Positions 7,777 through 17,700 of a DNA stretch of 64,000 nt are shown here, one piece after another. The stretch lies in NCBI GenBank assembly GCA_017617475.1, contig JAFZWC010000022.1:30854-94853 (forward strand), read 5' to 3'. The DNA comes from Bacteroidales bacterium (GTDB lineage Bacteria > Bacteroidota > Bacteroidia > Bacteroidales > UBA932). Within the stretch, counting starts at the first letter, position 1, and each line of letters starts with the position of its first letter. Under the pieces are notes generated by a model. It searched no databases and was not told where the DNA came from. It saw only the letters and a list, made by a program, of their open reading frames with translations. The position numbers and the translations under genes were made by a program.

Positions 7777-10422
7777 TTACTTTTTGACGACGGTTTGCTT
7801 GTGTTCCGTGCCTCCCAAGGTGATGGCGGCCGAATAAACGCCCGGTGCTACGCGGGTCATATCGATGACGGCCGGATCGAAGGCGCTGCCGCTCACGGTG
7901 CCGTCAAACACCACGCCGCCCGTAGCGCTCACAATGCGCACGGCCATGCTCACGGGATTCACTTCCCGGTTGGTAATGTACAGCTTGTCCGTAACCGGAT
8001 TCGGATAGGCCGATATCACCACGTCACCGGTGCGGACCGCCACCTTGAACTCGGCGCTAGCCGACTTGCCCAGCGGGTCGTTGGCCGTTACGCTCACGGA
8101 TGCCAGGCCGTTGGAAATGGCTGTTCCTGAGAGCTTTCCGCTGTTGGTCGTGATGTGCACAGCCGATCCGGACGTGTTGGTAGCCGTATAAACCAGAACG
8201 TCCCCGTCTTCGTCGGAAAAATAATCGGACAGGGTCAGGCTGAAGTCTTCGCCCTGAGTGGTAAGAATCCGGTTTTCCATCTGTTTCTTCAGAACGGGAC
8301 CGTGATTCTCCAGAATGGTATACGTCACCTCGGCCTGAGCCGACGCGCCATAAGGGTCCTCGGCCAGGATCTTTGACACATAAGTGCCCGCCTGGGCCTG
8401 GGTGGCATTGATCTGCAGCGTGTACGTCCCTTCCGGATTGGCGCGCCACGATTCGGCCGCCGAACCCGGCGTATGGGTCACCGTGATTTCGTGACTGTCG
8501 GGATCCTCTATGTGGAACAGGATGGCGCGGGTCTCGGAAGCCTTGATGCGCAGGTTGGAAAGATCCTCGTCAGCGGTAATCTTGGGAGGATTGTTAACAG
8601 CAGTCCGGGCCGACACCGTAGCGGAAGGTCCGGAAAAAACCCGGTTGGCGTTGTAGGCGTATATTCTCACGTAATACTCCTTTTCAAACTCCAGATTCCG
8701 GAGCGGAATGGAGACGACGTCGCCTATCCTTTCCGTGGAAAGGCCGAAATAAGCCTCCTCTACGCCTTCTTTCTTCTCGGTGGGAGTGGAGGCCTCCAGG
8801 TCGGCCTTGCTGGCGCTGTAGTGCACCAAAAAGCCCGCGGCGGGGATGTTGTCGTGTCCCGTTACTTTCCAGCTGGCAATTAGGGAATTGGCCTGGGCCG
8901 ACACGGAAAGGGTGGTCACGGTGGCCGGAGGGGTTGTGTCTCCGTAATTGATGGCGTTCCAGGCGTCCACCAGCGGACCCACCTGGTAACTGGACAAGTC
9001 AACTTTGGAACTGGTTCCGTTGAGAAGTTTGTCCACAAGCATGTCCCGGGTGAAACCCATTCCTCCGCAGGCGGCCACCACCAGGGCAGCTACGCCGGAG
9101 ACGTGCGGGCACGCCATGGACGTTCCCTGCATGGTACCGTACTGGTTATCGGGAAGCGTACTCAGGATGCTGTAATTCCCGTCTCCTCCCGGTGCGGCAA
9201 GGTCTACCCAGTCGCCGTAGCAGGTATAGCTGGACGGACGCCCGGTTGCACCGAGGGCACCCACCGCAAGGATGCCCGGATACCCTGACGGGGCACCATA
9301 TTCCGTGGCGTCATTACCGGCCGAGAAAATGACCACACCGCCCGCCATGGGGCCCACCTGCTTGCCGTTCTTGTCCAATCCCGCATTTGAGTTGAAGTAA
9401 TCTACGGCATCCTTCAGGGAAGAATGGTATTCGCCGCTGTTGGGCTTCAGATAGAATTCATGGTCTTTCCGGGCATTGTCTGCGTCGTAATTCTTATGGT
9501 CTTCGTCCCAATAGTCATAGCCCCAGCTGTTGTTCACAATGACGGCGCCATGGTCGGCCGCCCACTTGATGGCCGTGGAGAAATCGTTGGCCTTTGAATT
9601 GTCATCGGCAAAGACCTGGCACGAAATGATGGTGGTTCCCTTTTCTCCGGTTACGGCATTGCCGCCGGCGATACCCGCCACGCCCAAACCGTTGTTGCCC
9701 ATGGCGGCAATGGTGCCGGCTACGTGTGTACCGTGACTCCCCGCCACAATATTCCCGGAACTGGTTATAAAGTTATAGCTGTTGGCCAGGTCCACGTTAT
9801 CCTTAAGGTCTTCGTGCGAGAAATCTACTCCGCCATCCACTACGGCCACCACCACGCTGGGGTCTCCCGTGGTAATATTAATCCATACCGGAGCCGCGTT
9901 TACATCCACCCCGGCTACGGTTCCCTTGATGGAGCCATCGTTGAAAAGGTCCCACTGATCGGAGAACCGGGGGTCGTTGAAGACCGATTCGGCCTGCACG
10001 CGGACGGCGCGCCGCTGCTCCACCGTTACCACGCCGGGCACATCGGCCAGGGACGCTTCCGCCTTGGTGGCAGGCATTTCTGCGTTGTAAGTAACCGTAT
10101 ACCATTTATGCAGCCCGGCGGCCCGGGTACGGGGTTCGAATTCCCCGGCATCGGGGAACAGACGCTCCATGGAAATTACGCCCAACTGCTCCATAACAGA
10201 GTTGAAACCCTCTGCCTTGGTAACGAAGGTGCCGGTTCCAAGGGCGGCTTCCAGATCCTGGGCCAGCCCTTCTTCCAAATACAAGTTCACCTGCTGCACC
10301 CGGGGCGCGGCGGCTTCCGCCACGGCGGGAGCTTCCTCCGGGAGAATGGTCTCTACCGGTGCCCGCTGGCAGGAAAAAACCAGCACAAGGGCCAGGGAGA
10401 GCATTCCAAATTGTCTTCTCAT
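7777..10422 (-). CDS. Secreted subtilisin-like (S8) serine protease with T9SS C-terminal sorting domain
   Basis: An 881-residue extracellular protease. The catalytic triad is visible: Asp196 in VVDGGVD, His230 in GSHGTHVAG, Ser435 in GTSMACPH, with the oxyanion Asn in SAGN near 370. Fibronectin-III-like and cadherin-like repeats follow (about 490-800), and the last 75 residues (AYPNPVTDKLYITN to KQTVVKK) are a type A T9SS sorting domain. The N-terminus has a hydrophobic stretch followed by FSC, a weak lipobox. It is transcribed ahead of the PorV-like gene with a six-base gap. A near-consensus -7 element (TATCTTTA, minus strand, 10446-10439) lies just upstream. Beside a SusC/SusD operon it suggests protein or peptide scavenging. 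Confidence 0.9.
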   Translation of the reverse strand: MRRQFGMLSLALVLVFSCQRAPVETILPEEAPAVAEAAAPRVQQVNLYLEEGLAQDLEAALGTGTFVTKAEGFNSVMEQLGVISMERLFPDAGEFEPRTRAAGLHKWYTVTYNAEMPATKAEASLADVPGVVTVEQRRAVRVQAESVFNDPRFSDQWDLFNDGSIKGTVAGVDVNAAPVWINITTGDPSVVVAVVDGGVDFSHEDLKDNVDLANSYNFITSSGNIVAGSHGTHVAGTIAAMGNNGLGVAGIAGGNAVTGEKGTTIISCQVFADDNSKANDFSTAIKWAADHGAVIVNNSWGYDYWDEDHKNYDADNARKDHEFYLKPNSGEYHSSLKDAVDYFNSNAGLDKNGKQVGPMAGGVVIFSAGNDATEYGAPSGYPGILAVGALGATGRPSSYTCYGDWVDLAAPGGDGNYSILSTLPDNQYGTMQGTSMACPHVSGVAALVVAACGGMGFTRDMLVDKLLNGTSSKVDLSSYQVGPLVDAWNAINYGDTTPPATVTTLSVSAQANSLIASWKVTGHDNIPAAGFLVHYSASKADLEASTPTEKKEGVEEAYFGLSTERIGDVVSIPLRNLEFEKEYYVRIYAYNANRVFSGPSATVSARTAVNNPPKITADEDLSNLRIKASETRAILFHIEDPDSHEITVTHTPGSAAESWRANPEGTYTLQINATQAQAGTYVSKILAEDPYGASAQAEVTYTILENHGPVLKKQMENRILTTQGEDFSLTLSDYFSDEDGDVLVYTATNTSGSAVHITTNSGKLSGTAISNGLASVSVTANDPLGKSASAEFKVAVRTGDVVISAYPNPVTDKLYITNREVNPVSMAVRIVSATGGVVFDGTVSGSAFDPAVIDMTRVAPGVYSAAITLGGTEHKQTVVKK

Positions 10423-10470
10423 ATCGTCAAAATTTTGTTAAAGATAGGACATTTTTTCAAGATAAAGAAA

Positions 10471-10501
10471 TGCGGCCAACCCCGGAAAAGGGCTGGCCGC
10501 A
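10471..10501 (-). terminator. Intrinsic terminator of the SusC/SusD operon
   Basis: Hairpin with arms TGCGGCCA and TGGCCGCA, extended by CCC/GGG after one mismatch. On the minus strand it is followed by a T-rich stretch (TTTCTTTATC). It lies after the last gene of the minus-strand operon and before the S8 protease start. Confidence 0.75.
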
Positions 10502-10525
10502 AACAGGTGTTTATCTATCAAACGC

Positions 10526-12295
10526 TTACTTGAGTCTGATATGGTCGGTGAGCTTCATGTTCCGGACGGAACGGGTGACGTCCTTTTTGCTTCCGGGCAT
10601 CCGGATATCGGACTTCTTGAAGTCTTCGGGCATAGCCTCCGGCTCAACGCGCACAAGCGTGTTGGGAAGAGCGGTGTAGGCATCGGCGGTATAGCTGATT
10701 GCGCCCTCCTCGCACAACCCATAATACTTCATTCCCATAAGGCCGTAGAGGGTGCCGGATTCGCTGTCGTACCAGGAACCGGCCGACAGGGTGGCGGTTC
10801 CGTTGGCGCCCAGGGTTCCGGTAGAAAGAAGCACGTTGTCATCCGCCACATAGTACACAGCGCCGCCATCGATGATAAGACCGGCCAGGACGTCTGTGAC
10901 GGTACCATAGTCTGCACTTTCCCAGGTGCTCAAATACTGGGCATAGATGCTCAGGGTACCGTCCTCCTCCAGGATGCCGGTGGCGGAAATGCCATAGTCC
11001 TCAGTGGGCAGCCCCTCAAGGCCGTCGATATAATAGGATTTGTTCACATCCTGGGCGCGGATCTTAACCACGACGGGTGTTTCATCATCGGCCGTGGCGC
11101 CAACTACCCAGTCACCAATCCAGGCGGTATAGGCCTCGGTGGGTTCGGGTTCTTCCTCAATGGTGAAGTCAAACGAATTGTATTCACCCGTGCAGACACC
11201 ATCCTCATTAATGGCCAGTATCCAAAGCGTGTAGTCGCCGGGGGCGCGCTTCTTGGGCGTAATATAGGTTTCACCGGTAGTGTCGAAGGGCACAATGTCG
11301 CCAAGCTCATATTTGCCCAGATAATTGGCAACATAGGCGTTTTCCTCGGCAATGATGTTGGGGAATATCACACTGTTGGTTTCCTCAACACCGGCGCCGG
11401 TTACCATATAGTCAAAGTAGCCACCCATGCCGGTAACCTTGAAGAGCTCCACAGTGACACCCTTGGCATTGACCGTGCGGCCCATATACTCGGCCCCAAA
11501 AGCCATGTTCTTAACAGGAAGGGTGAAGTCCAGGGCAGAGGCCAGCCAGGAGCGTTCTCCCACCTCGAAAGAGCCTTCGGAGATTTCCACAACCTGCAGG
11601 GCGACTGCAAAGAAATCACTGGTATCCAGGACATCCAGGTCGATGGCGGCATAGCCGGTGGCTTCGGTTTCTCCGGCCTTGACGGTAACGGTCTCGTCAA
11701 AGCTCAGGGCTTCGGCGGGAACGTTGGTGAGGCCGGGATACTCGATCTGGGCAAACTTGACCACGCAGTCTTTCTCGCTGTACATATCCAGAGAAACCGT
11801 GAACGAGGCCAGGCCATAATTGTCGAACATGCCGTCGAAAGAGACGCTTACCGTGGAAACGCCCTGCAGCAGCAGGATGTTGGCGGTATTACCGGAAGAC
11901 AGGTTGGCACCCTTGGAGCTGGTAGCCACAATCTGCGTTTCATACTTACCCTTGGGCAGGGTGGAATTGTTCACCGTCACCGTGGTGGAAGCCATGGTTT
12001 CACCGGCCGGAATAGTGATGGTTCCGGCGTTCACCAGCTCGGGGTCGATGGCGGTAGTGTAACTCTGGGCCAGCTTGGTATCGGCGGCCAGGGATACAGT
12101 TACGGGGGTCTCCACGGCCTGGCTCAGCACAGCCGTCACCGTTGCAGTAGCGTCCGTAAAATAGGGATCTGCGACAATGGATACCATTACCGGCTTCTCA
12201 ATGGCGCTGTCATTATCCTTTTCCTTGGCGCAGGATACGGCAAGGACACCTGCGAACAGGGCTACAAGAGCTATTTGGAAAATATTCTTTTTCAT
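10526..12295 (-). CDS. Surface lipoprotein of a SusC/SusD operon
   Basis: A 589-residue predicted lipoprotein (lipobox Cys22 in LAVSCAKEKDND, with acidic residues after the Cys as in Bacteroidetes surface-exported lipoproteins). The N-terminal half contains repeated all-beta segments (VTVSLAADTKLA, ASTTVTVNNSTLPKGKY) resembling BACON or Calx-beta-like modules; the C-terminal half resembles the small beta domains of substrate-binding lipoproteins. No catalytic motif is visible. It is the last gene of the SusC-SusD-lipoprotein-lipoprotein operon, the position of SusE/SusF-type ligand-binding proteins. Its ligand is not evident; the adjacent secreted protease favours peptides over glycans. Confidence 0.7.
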   Translation of the reverse strand: MKKNIFQIALVALFAGVLAVSCAKEKDNDSAIEKPVMVSIVADPYFTDATATVTAVLSQAVETPVTVSLAADTKLAQSYTTAIDPELVNAGTITIPAGETMASTTVTVNNSTLPKGKYETQIVATSSKGANLSSGNTANILLLQGVSTVSVSFDGMFDNYGLASFTVSLDMYSEKDCVVKFAQIEYPGLTNVPAEALSFDETVTVKAGETEATGYAAIDLDVLDTSDFFAVALQVVEISEGSFEVGERSWLASALDFTLPVKNMAFGAEYMGRTVNAKGVTVELFKVTGMGGYFDYMVTGAGVEETNSVIFPNIIAEENAYVANYLGKYELGDIVPFDTTGETYITPKKRAPGDYTLWILAINEDGVCTGEYNSFDFTIEEEPEPTEAYTAWIGDWVVGATADDETPVVVKIRAQDVNKSYYIDGLEGLPTEDYGISATGILEEDGTLSIYAQYLSTWESADYGTVTDVLAGLIIDGGAVYYVADDNVLLSTGTLGANGTATLSAGSWYDSESGTLYGLMGMKYYGLCEEGAISYTADAYTALPNTLVRVEPEAMPEDFKKSDIRMPGSKKDVTRSVRNMKLTDHIRLK

Positions 12296-12321
12296 AAGTA
12301 TACTCTTTTAGGACAGTTCAA

Positions 12322-13155
12322 TTACTTGGTAAGCACAGTATAACCGCCATAACCGCCGCCTTCGCCGGAGAAGTTATAACCAGCGTACTGGCCGGTGAGA
12401 ATGATGGCATACCAGGGGCCGATCACAATGCCGCCGCTGGTAACCGTGGCCGGGCAGTCCGTCAGGGAGCCGCCGGAGACACCGTAGATACCGCAGGGAC
12501 CGTAGGAGCCGGAAGTATAAACCACCTGGCCGCCTTCGAAGACGATACTGGCCGAGTTGTTGGCCTTGTCAAAGGAAATGGTACCGTCAATGGAGGAACC
12601 TTCATCCCAAATGTTGACAAGCTTAAGCGTGGTCTCGGTTACCTGCTTTATCTCCACATCGTAGTAAGAGCTGCCGTTGTCGGTGGCATTCCACTTGCCC
12701 GCTACGAAATCCCAGTCAACCACAACGTCGTTGTCCTTGATTTCCACGGTGGCGGAATAAACTCCGCCGATATCGGTAATGTCGCCGGTCACGCCGGTGA
12801 GCTCCAGGGAGAACTTCAAAGTTCCGGTAAGGACGCCGGGGTGCTCTATTACGGAAATGACAATGCTTTCCGTACCGTTGCCGTCAAAAGACAGCACACC
12901 ATTGGCCGGCTCTACCGTAAAGTCAGAACCTTCGATGGCGGTTCCGTTGTTTACCTTGAAGAAGACGGACCCCTGGTAGGTCTTGCTGTTGTAGGCCGAT
13001 ACGGGAATATAAACTTTACCCACATCTTCCTTCACGGAGAAACTGGTCTCGCCCAGCATCACATAGGAGTTCGACTTGAAGGCATATTCATGCGTGCAGG
13101 AGAAAAGAACCGCTGCACAGGCCGTAGTCAAAAGAATATTGATGAATCTTTTCAT
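12322..13155 (-). CDS. Calx-beta-like domain lipoprotein of a SusC/SusD operon
   Basis: A 277-residue lipoprotein (lipobox Cys20, VLFSCTHEYAF). The segment at about 36-145 (TSFSVKEDVGKVYIPVSAY, NNGTAIEGSDFTV, ATVEIKDND) has the pattern of a Calx-beta domain, including the closing IKDND. The rest is beta-rich and unassigned. It starts 12 bases after susD on the same strand and precedes the larger lipoprotein, so it most likely serves as an accessory surface binding protein of the SusCD transporter. No catalytic residues are recognisable. Confidence 0.72.
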   Translation of the reverse strand: MKRFINILLTTACAAVLFSCTHEYAFKSNSYVMLGETSFSVKEDVGKVYIPVSAYNSKTYQGSVFFKVNNGTAIEGSDFTVEPANGVLSFDGNGTESIVISVIEHPGVLTGTLKFSLELTGVTGDITDIGGVYSATVEIKDNDVVVDWDFVAGKWNATDNGSSYYDVEIKQVTETTLKLVNIWDEGSSIDGTISFDKANNSASIVFEGGQVVYTSGSYGPCGIYGVSGGSLTDCPATVTSGGIVIGPWYAIILTGQYAGYNFSGEGGGYGGYTVLTK

Positions 13156-13167
13156 GGTCTTTCACTA

Positions 13168-14727
13168 TTAATAACCTGTGTTCTGAACAATATTCGGGTT
13201 GGTCTGAATATCATTGGTGGGAATGGGCCAGTTGAGATGGTAGTCCGTGGCTTCCACGCTCTTGTACTGGTAGTTGGCGCCATCCATGATGAGGCCGTCG
13301 GCGGCAGGCTGGCTGGTGCGGACGGAATAGCCCTTACCAAAGCGCTTGATGGTGCTCAGGCGCAGACCTTCTCCGATGGTCTCTTTGAACCACTCATTGG
13401 CAAGAACCGTCTCGGTAACAGTATCGGAAGGCGTGGCGCCACGCTGGACCTGAAGAGCGTTCAGGGCATCAAGGGCAGCGTTTTCGCTACCTCCGCGGAA
13501 GTTGGCCTCGGCGGCAATCAGGTACATTTCACCAATGAGCAGGGGCTTCACATGCTGGCGGGCGTTGAGAGCCGCGTTGGTGGTGAGGTCCGGATTGCCC
13601 AGATATTTGGTGAAGATGGTTACATCATACTTGAAGTCGTTGATGATAAAGGTAGGATACGTCTCACCGGTCAAGTTGTTCTTTCCGTTCACGGTGAACC
13701 AGCAGGCCAGACGGAGGTCTTCTTCATCATACAGGTCCAGAAGCTTCTGGGAAGGGAAGAAGAACGGCTTGTTGAAGTAACGGCCGCTGGGGTTATCGGA
13801 CACTTCGGCCGTGGAAGTAGCCATGGAAGTATACACGGTGTTGGTTCCGGAACCATTCTCGGACTTGCTGGCATACAGCTGCACGATGGCCTCGGTACCC
13901 TTGTCGTTCAGGTACTCCGCGGTGAATTCCTTCACGGAGGAAGAAAGGGCATAACCGGCATTGGAATTAATTACCTCGTTGGCCTTGGCGGCAGCATTGG
14001 AGTAATCCTTCACATCCAGATAATAGCGGGCGTAAAGGGCATTCACGGCGTCAATGGTGATCTTCTGGGAAGCCTTGGCACCGGCTACACCGGCCAGGTT
14101 CACGGAAGCGGAATCCAGGTCTTTCTTAATCTGGTCGTATACTTCCTGAACGGTAGCGCGGAAGGGCTTTTCGTTCTGGTTGTATACCAGCACCAGCGGA
14201 ACACCGGAATTCTCGGCGTTGGCGGTAGAAGCGTTGTACGCGGGAGAGAAATGGCGAATCAGATCCAGATAGGCCGATGCACGGAAGAAATAAGCTTCAC
14301 CCTTGACCTTCTGTGCCTGGGCGCCCAGGGACTGATACTCTTCGGGGAGATTCTCCACGCCCTTGATAAAGATGTTGTAGTTCTTGATAGCAGTATAGCG
14401 GTTGGCCCAGAAGTCCCGGATATAGTAGTCGCCAGGATTCAGGTCACTGTCTACGCGGTGTACGCCGCCATAGTTGTTGCCGAAGTCGGCAGAGGCGTTG
14501 AAGCCGTCCGTCATCACTTCTTCGGTAATGGAATACTCACCGTAAAAACCACTGCGGTAAGAAACATAGAGACCATTCTCCAGGTAACCCAGCTCGGTTG
14601 CATTGTGGAACAGGGCGCCTTCCTCATCGTAGGCGATGCTGCCATTGGGGAACAGGTCCATGTTGCAGGAGCTCACAAGGACCACGGCGGAGAAAGCGGC
14701 AAGAATATAGTTGATTGTCTTTTTCAT
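13168..14727 (-). CDS. RagB/SusD-family nutrient-binding lipoprotein
   Basis: A 519-residue SusD-like lipoprotein that forms the extracellular lid of the SusC channel and captures substrate. The signal peptide ends in VVLVSSCNMDLFP (Cys21). Helical TPR-like segments (YFFRASAYLDLIRHFSP, ALYARYYLDVKDYSNAAAKA) and the C-terminal run EMYLIAAEANFRGG ... LNALQVQRGA are diagnostic for the family. The C-terminus ends in the usual INPNPNIVQN-type tail. It follows susC by 26 bases. No carbohydrate-active enzyme is encoded nearby, so the substrate is open. Confidence 0.93.
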   Translation of the reverse strand: MKKTINYILAAFSAVVLVSSCNMDLFPNGSIAYDEEGALFHNATELGYLENGLYVSYRSGFYGEYSITEEVMTDGFNASADFGNNYGGVHRVDSDLNPGDYYIRDFWANRYTAIKNYNIFIKGVENLPEEYQSLGAQAQKVKGEAYFFRASAYLDLIRHFSPAYNASTANAENSGVPLVLVYNQNEKPFRATVQEVYDQIKKDLDSASVNLAGVAGAKASQKITIDAVNALYARYYLDVKDYSNAAAKANEVINSNAGYALSSSVKEFTAEYLNDKGTEAIVQLYASKSENGSGTNTVYTSMATSTAEVSDNPSGRYFNKPFFFPSQKLLDLYDEEDLRLACWFTVNGKNNLTGETYPTFIINDFKYDVTIFTKYLGNPDLTTNAALNARQHVKPLLIGEMYLIAAEANFRGGSENAALDALNALQVQRGATPSDTVTETVLANEWFKETIGEGLRLSTIKRFGKGYSVRTSQPAADGLIMDGANYQYKSVEATDYHLNWPIPTNDIQTNPNIVQNTGY

Positions 14728-14753
14728 AATCTCAATTATTTAATAATCAACCG

Positions 14754-17700
14754 TTAGAACTGAACCTGGATACCGCCCAGGAACTGCTTGGAGTTACCCG
14801 GGAGACCGAGCGTCAGGTTGGAATTCACCTCAGGATCGATACCTTCGTACTTGGTGAAAGTGAGGAGGTTACGACCGGTGAAGGAAACAGTGATGCCCTT
14901 GACGGCCTTCTGCCACTTGAACCAGGAGGCGGGGAGGGTATAGGAAACAACCAGGGTCTTCAGACGCAGGAAGGAAGCGTCCTGAAGAAGGTGGGAGTCG
15001 AACTGCATGCCGTAGCCGTCGGCCCAGTTGGGATACTTGGCGTCGGTGTGCGTGGGAGTCCAGAAGTCGGTGACATCCTTGGACTGGTTGTAGCCGAAGA
15101 AGTTGTTAGGGTTGGCCACGAAGTAACCGTCGTTGTTGATGAGGTACTTGCCCAGCATGTAGGTGAAATCGGCACGCACAGACAGTCCCTTCCAACCACC
15201 GGAGATGCCGAAACCGCCGTTGATGGGGTTGTAACGGGCAATGCCGGTGTTCTGCATCAGGAGGTCTTCGTTGAAGCTCTTGGTGGTGGCGTTGGGGTCT
15301 TTGCGGGTGCGGGTGATATCGATAAGGTCGGTATCTGGTTTGCCGGCGGCAACGGAAGCCTGATATTCCTCATAGCCATAAGGCAGGTACCAGGTGGGAG
15401 CACCGTCCTCGGGGTCTACACCGGCCCACAGGGGATAGTAGAAGGAAACCGGCTGGCCCACAACATAAGTGATACCGGTGCTGGCCACCGTCCACTTGTC
15501 CAAACCGTTGAACAGCTCGGTCACCGTCTGCTTGTTGTAGTTGAAGGTGGCGTTCAGGGAGAGGAAGGCGTCGCGGGTTCTCAGGATGTCCCAACCTAAG
15601 GTGAGGTCGACACCCGTATTGCTAAGGGTACCCACGTTGGCGGTCTGCTCACTGAAACCGGCGGTGTAAGGATAGGGCACGTCCATGAGCATGTTGGAGG
15701 TATTTCTCTTATAGTATTCCACCTCGAAGTTCACCTTGTTGAACAGACGGGCACGGATACCCACGGTGAACAGGCCCTGCTTTTCCCAAGTGAGGTCGGG
15801 ATTGGAAGGCTGACCGAGGACCCAGCCCTTACCCAGGGCGTAGTCGTCGTCGGTCTTGCTGACGAGACCCAGGTGGGAATAGTTGCCGATGGAGGCGTTA
15901 CCCTGGGTACCATAGCTGAGTTTGAGGTCAAGGTCGTTTACCCAGGTCACGTTCTTCATGAAAGGCTCACGGGCAATCTTCCACATGGCACCCACAGACC
16001 AGAAGATGGCGTTGCGGTTGTTTTTACCAAAGCGGGAAGAAGCGTCGTTACGCACGGTAACGTCAAGCATATACCTCTTGTCGAAGGAATAGTCGGCGTG
16101 GCCGAAGAAGGACAGGAAGCGGTACTGACTCATGCTTTCATCCACCACAAACTGGTCTTTGATACCGTCCTGCAGGCGGAGCTGCTGGTCGTTGGTCTGA
16201 CCCGTGGAGGAAGCGCGGAAGTAATCGTACATATAATCTACACCCTCATGACCGGCCAGGAAAGAAACATCGTGCTTCTTGATATTGAAGGAATACTCGA
16301 TGGTGTTGGTGATGGTATTGGTGTACCAGCCCGACCAGTTACGGTAACGGGAACCGGAACCGCTGGAAGCATAATAGCTGGGGTTTCTGTAATACTTGTT
16401 AATCTCGAAACCGGCATCGGTACCCACGCGGGAAGTAATCTTGAGGTTTTCGATGGGCTCGATGGTCACAAAGGCGCTGCCGTTGAGGTTGTAGCTCTTG
16501 TAAACATCGTCCGTATTATCGAAACGCACGCCGGGATCCTGATAGTTGGAAGCCTCGTAACGGCCGTCGGCCTTCAGAGTGTCGGGATACAGGGGGTTCA
16601 GGATAACGGACAGACCGCCATACAGGTAGTTGTTACCACCGGCGTTGGCAGAGTTACCGAAGTTGGTGTTCCGCTGGGTCTCGTCAATGGTCATATTGGA
16701 ATTGACACCGAACTTGAGCCAGCTGGTCGGGTGACCCTGGATATTGGAACGGAGGGTGTAACGGTCGTAGTAGTTACCAACCGTAGTACCGTCCTGATGA
16801 TACTGGGAAACAGACACCAGGTAGGCCACGGTCTTTCCGCCGCCTTCGATGGTTACGTCGTTCTGGGACTGGAGAGTATTGGTGTTGTAGAACTTACGCC
16901 ACCACTGGGTGTTGTTGGTATAACCCTTGGCGATGTAGTTGTTGTACAGATACTCGGCCGATGCAATACCGGAACGCTGCCAGAAGTCCAGCAGTTCGTC
17001 GCCGCTCATCATGTTGTTGTAGTAGGTCATGTCGGCGATGGTGGAAACACCCCACTGGGAACGCACCGTGATGTGGGCGTTCTCGCTGTAGGCACCCTGC
17101 CTGGTGGAAACATAAACCACACCGTTAGCAGCACGGGAACCGTAGATAGAGGTGGCGGAGGCATCCTTCAGAACGCTCACGCTCTCAATATCGTTGGGGT
17201 TCATGTTCATCACGGCGCTGGAGGAAGACGGAATACCGTCAATCACGAACAGCGGGGTGGAACTGGCACCCAGGGAACCCACACCGTGCAGGGTCATGGA
17301 CACGTTGTTATCACCGGAAACACCACCGGTGGTGAGAACGGACATACCGGCAACCTGACCCTGGAGGGCATCCAGAGCGGTGGCGGCAGGAGTGTTCTTC
17401 ACCGTCTCGGAGTTGACGGTGGCAACCGAACCTACCAGGGTACTCACCTTCTTGGCGGAACCGTAACCCAGTACGACTGCACTTTCAAGGAATTCATTGT
17501 CGGAATGGAGGGTCACATTAATGACCGTCTGTCCGTTGACAGCCACTTCCTTGGTCTCATAACCAATGGAAGAGATAACCAACGTTGCGCTGGAAGGAAC
17601 GGAAAGGGTGAAATTTCCGTCCACATCGGCGGCAACACCCGTGGACGTTCCCTTCACCTGAACGGAAGCACCCACGATGCCTATGCCCGTTTCATCTACT

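Noticed and set aside
10128..10148. T-arm-like sequence GGGGTTCGAATTCCCC suggesting a tRNA
   Set aside because: It lies within the conserved reading frame of the S8 protease and there is no acceptor stem, anticodon arm or D-arm around it.
17341..17350. Isolated ACATACCGG motif in susC (and ACATACC near 58974) as further copies of the array motif
   Set aside because: Single half sites inside conserved coding sequence, without partner motifs or the array spacing.
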